Assembly: GCA_964523005.1 (NCBI GenBank)
Contig: CAZFZL010000103.1
Location: 1 to 5,500 of the forward strand
Direction of reading: 5' to 3'
Length of the DNA stretch: 5,500 nucleotides
DNA from: UMGS1307 sp964523005
GTDB lineage: Bacteria > Bacillota > Clostridia > Oscillospirales > CAG-382
Shown: positions 5,325 through 5,500 of the stretch, in pieces
Layout of the letters: each line of letters begins with the position of its first letter
How positions within the stretch are numbered: position 1 is the first letter of the stretch
Notes under the pieces: model-generated
Seen by the model: only the letters and a program-made list of their open reading frames with translations
The model's database searches: none
Told to the model about the DNA's origin: nothing
Position numbers and translations under genes: made by a program

Positions 5325-5371
5325 CGGGCGGTGCCACTGCTTATATTGTTTTTTGCAGATGGCAGGTATAA
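5315..5371 (+). CDS. Candidate 18-residue small ORF
   Basis: The ORF encodes MTLSGGATAYIVFCRWQV and ends with TAA at 5369-5371. GGAG at 5305-5308 lies six bases before the ATG, which is good ribosome binding site spacing. The peptide has a hydrophobic middle (ATAYIVF), one cysteine and a basic, aromatic CRW end. I do not recognise a family. It lies downstream of a terminator and no clear promoter precedes it (a TATAAG at 5290-5295 has no good -35). A stem-loop spans most of its codons, so the conserved entity could be the RNA and not the peptide. Coding status is uncertain. Confidence 0.3.
   Translation: MTLSGGATAYIVFCRWQV
5332..5364 (+). other. Stem-loop inside the small ORF
   Basis: TGCCACTGC (5332-5340) pairs with GCAGATGGCA (5355-5364) as nine base pairs with a single bulged A at 5359. 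The 14-base loop is AT-rich and contains six T. No U-run follows the stem directly, so it does not look like a terminator. Confidence 0.45.
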
Positions 5372-5423
5372 GTCTGTAAAACAGGCGTTTTATTGAGCGT
5401 TAACGTACTTTTTTACTCACATA

Positions 5424-5465
5424 TTTTGCAAAACACTTGCAATTTCCCCCGAAAAAAGTTATCAT
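5424..5465 (+). promoter_or_regulatory. Probable promoter for a gene beyond the right edge, with TTGCAA repeats
   Basis: A -35 TTGCAA (5437-5442) and a -10 TATCAT (5460-5465) are separated by 17 bp. TTGCAA also occurs at 5426-5431 inside the perfect 10-bp palindrome TTTTGCAAAA (5424-5433), placing the two copies 11 bp apart, about one helical turn. The palindrome could be an operator next to the -35 box. No start codon with a good ribosome binding site follows before the window ends. Confidence 0.45.
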
Positions 5466-5500
5466 ATATCAAGAATATTCAATAATGAATGGAATGATCG

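Larger units (their letters stand above)
5195..5500. other. About 300 bp without a long gene
   Basis: No ORF of appreciable length with a start signal is present on either strand. The stretch holds a short direct repeat, an 18-codon ORF with a hairpin inside it, and a promoter-like sequence near the right edge, each listed separately. No tRNA, IS end or riboswitch class was recognised. The upstream 5200-5265 part shows only a 4-bp GC hairpin (CGCC at 5244-5247 with GGCG at 5251-5254), which is not significant. Confidence 0.6.

Noticed and set aside
5398..5405. 8-bp palindrome CGTTAACG
   Set aside because: It is too short to be meaningful alone and not positioned at a promoter element.
1..5500. 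CRISPR arrays, tRNA or rRNA genes, insertion sequences, prophage or toxin-antitoxin genes
   Set aside because: No spaced repeat arrays, cloverleaf sequences, transposase motifs, phage proteins or paired small toxin-antitoxin ORFs were seen on either strand.

Overview
The window looks like chromosomal DNA from a Bacillota organism, probably a gut-type Clostridia. This is inferred from near-consensus sigma-A promoters (TTGACA, 17 bp, TATAAT), AAGGAG/GAAAGG-type ribosome binding sites, a TTG start, compact U-tailed terminators, a short PerR/Fur-type regulator and a Firmicutes-style ABC-2 exporter. No rRNA, tRNA, CRISPR array, transposase or phage gene is visible.

Layout from left to right. (1) 9-726: a plus-strand gene for a four-helix membrane protein of unknown function, with its own extended -10 promoter. 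(2) 731-760: a strong hairpin with a U-run on both strands, shared with the convergent regulator gene. (3) 766-1161, minus: a PerR-type metalloregulator with all five regulatory-metal ligands and four zinc cysteines. Its promoter has perfect -35 and -10 hexamers, and a long inverted repeat covers the -10/+1 region, which suggests autoregulation. (4) 1231-4285, minus: a three-gene operon encoding, in transcription order, a four-helix membrane protein with a very acidic C-terminal tail, an ABC ATPase, and a 543-residue ABC-2 permease translationally coupled to the ATPase. (5) 4286-4546: a divergent control region with two tandem minus-strand promoters for the operon and one plus-strand promoter. 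(6) 4547-5161, plus: a single gene for a circularly permuted papain-like (NlpC/P60-superfamily) protein, ending in a hairpin terminator. (7) 5195-5500: about 300 bp without a long gene, holding an 18-codon ORF with a good ribosome binding site, a stem-loop inside it, an 11-bp direct repeat at its start, and a promoter-like sequence pointing out of the window.

The ABC ATPase and permease should form one exporter or membrane-remodelling transporter of unknown substrate; the acidic-tailed protein is co-transcribed and may be an accessory. No terminator separates the permease from perR, so some perR message may come from read-through, which would link the regulator loosely to the exporter. I see no convincing wholly new system. 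The least explained items are the acidic-tailed exporter partner, the orphan permuted papain-like protein, and the small ORF/hairpin element at the right end.
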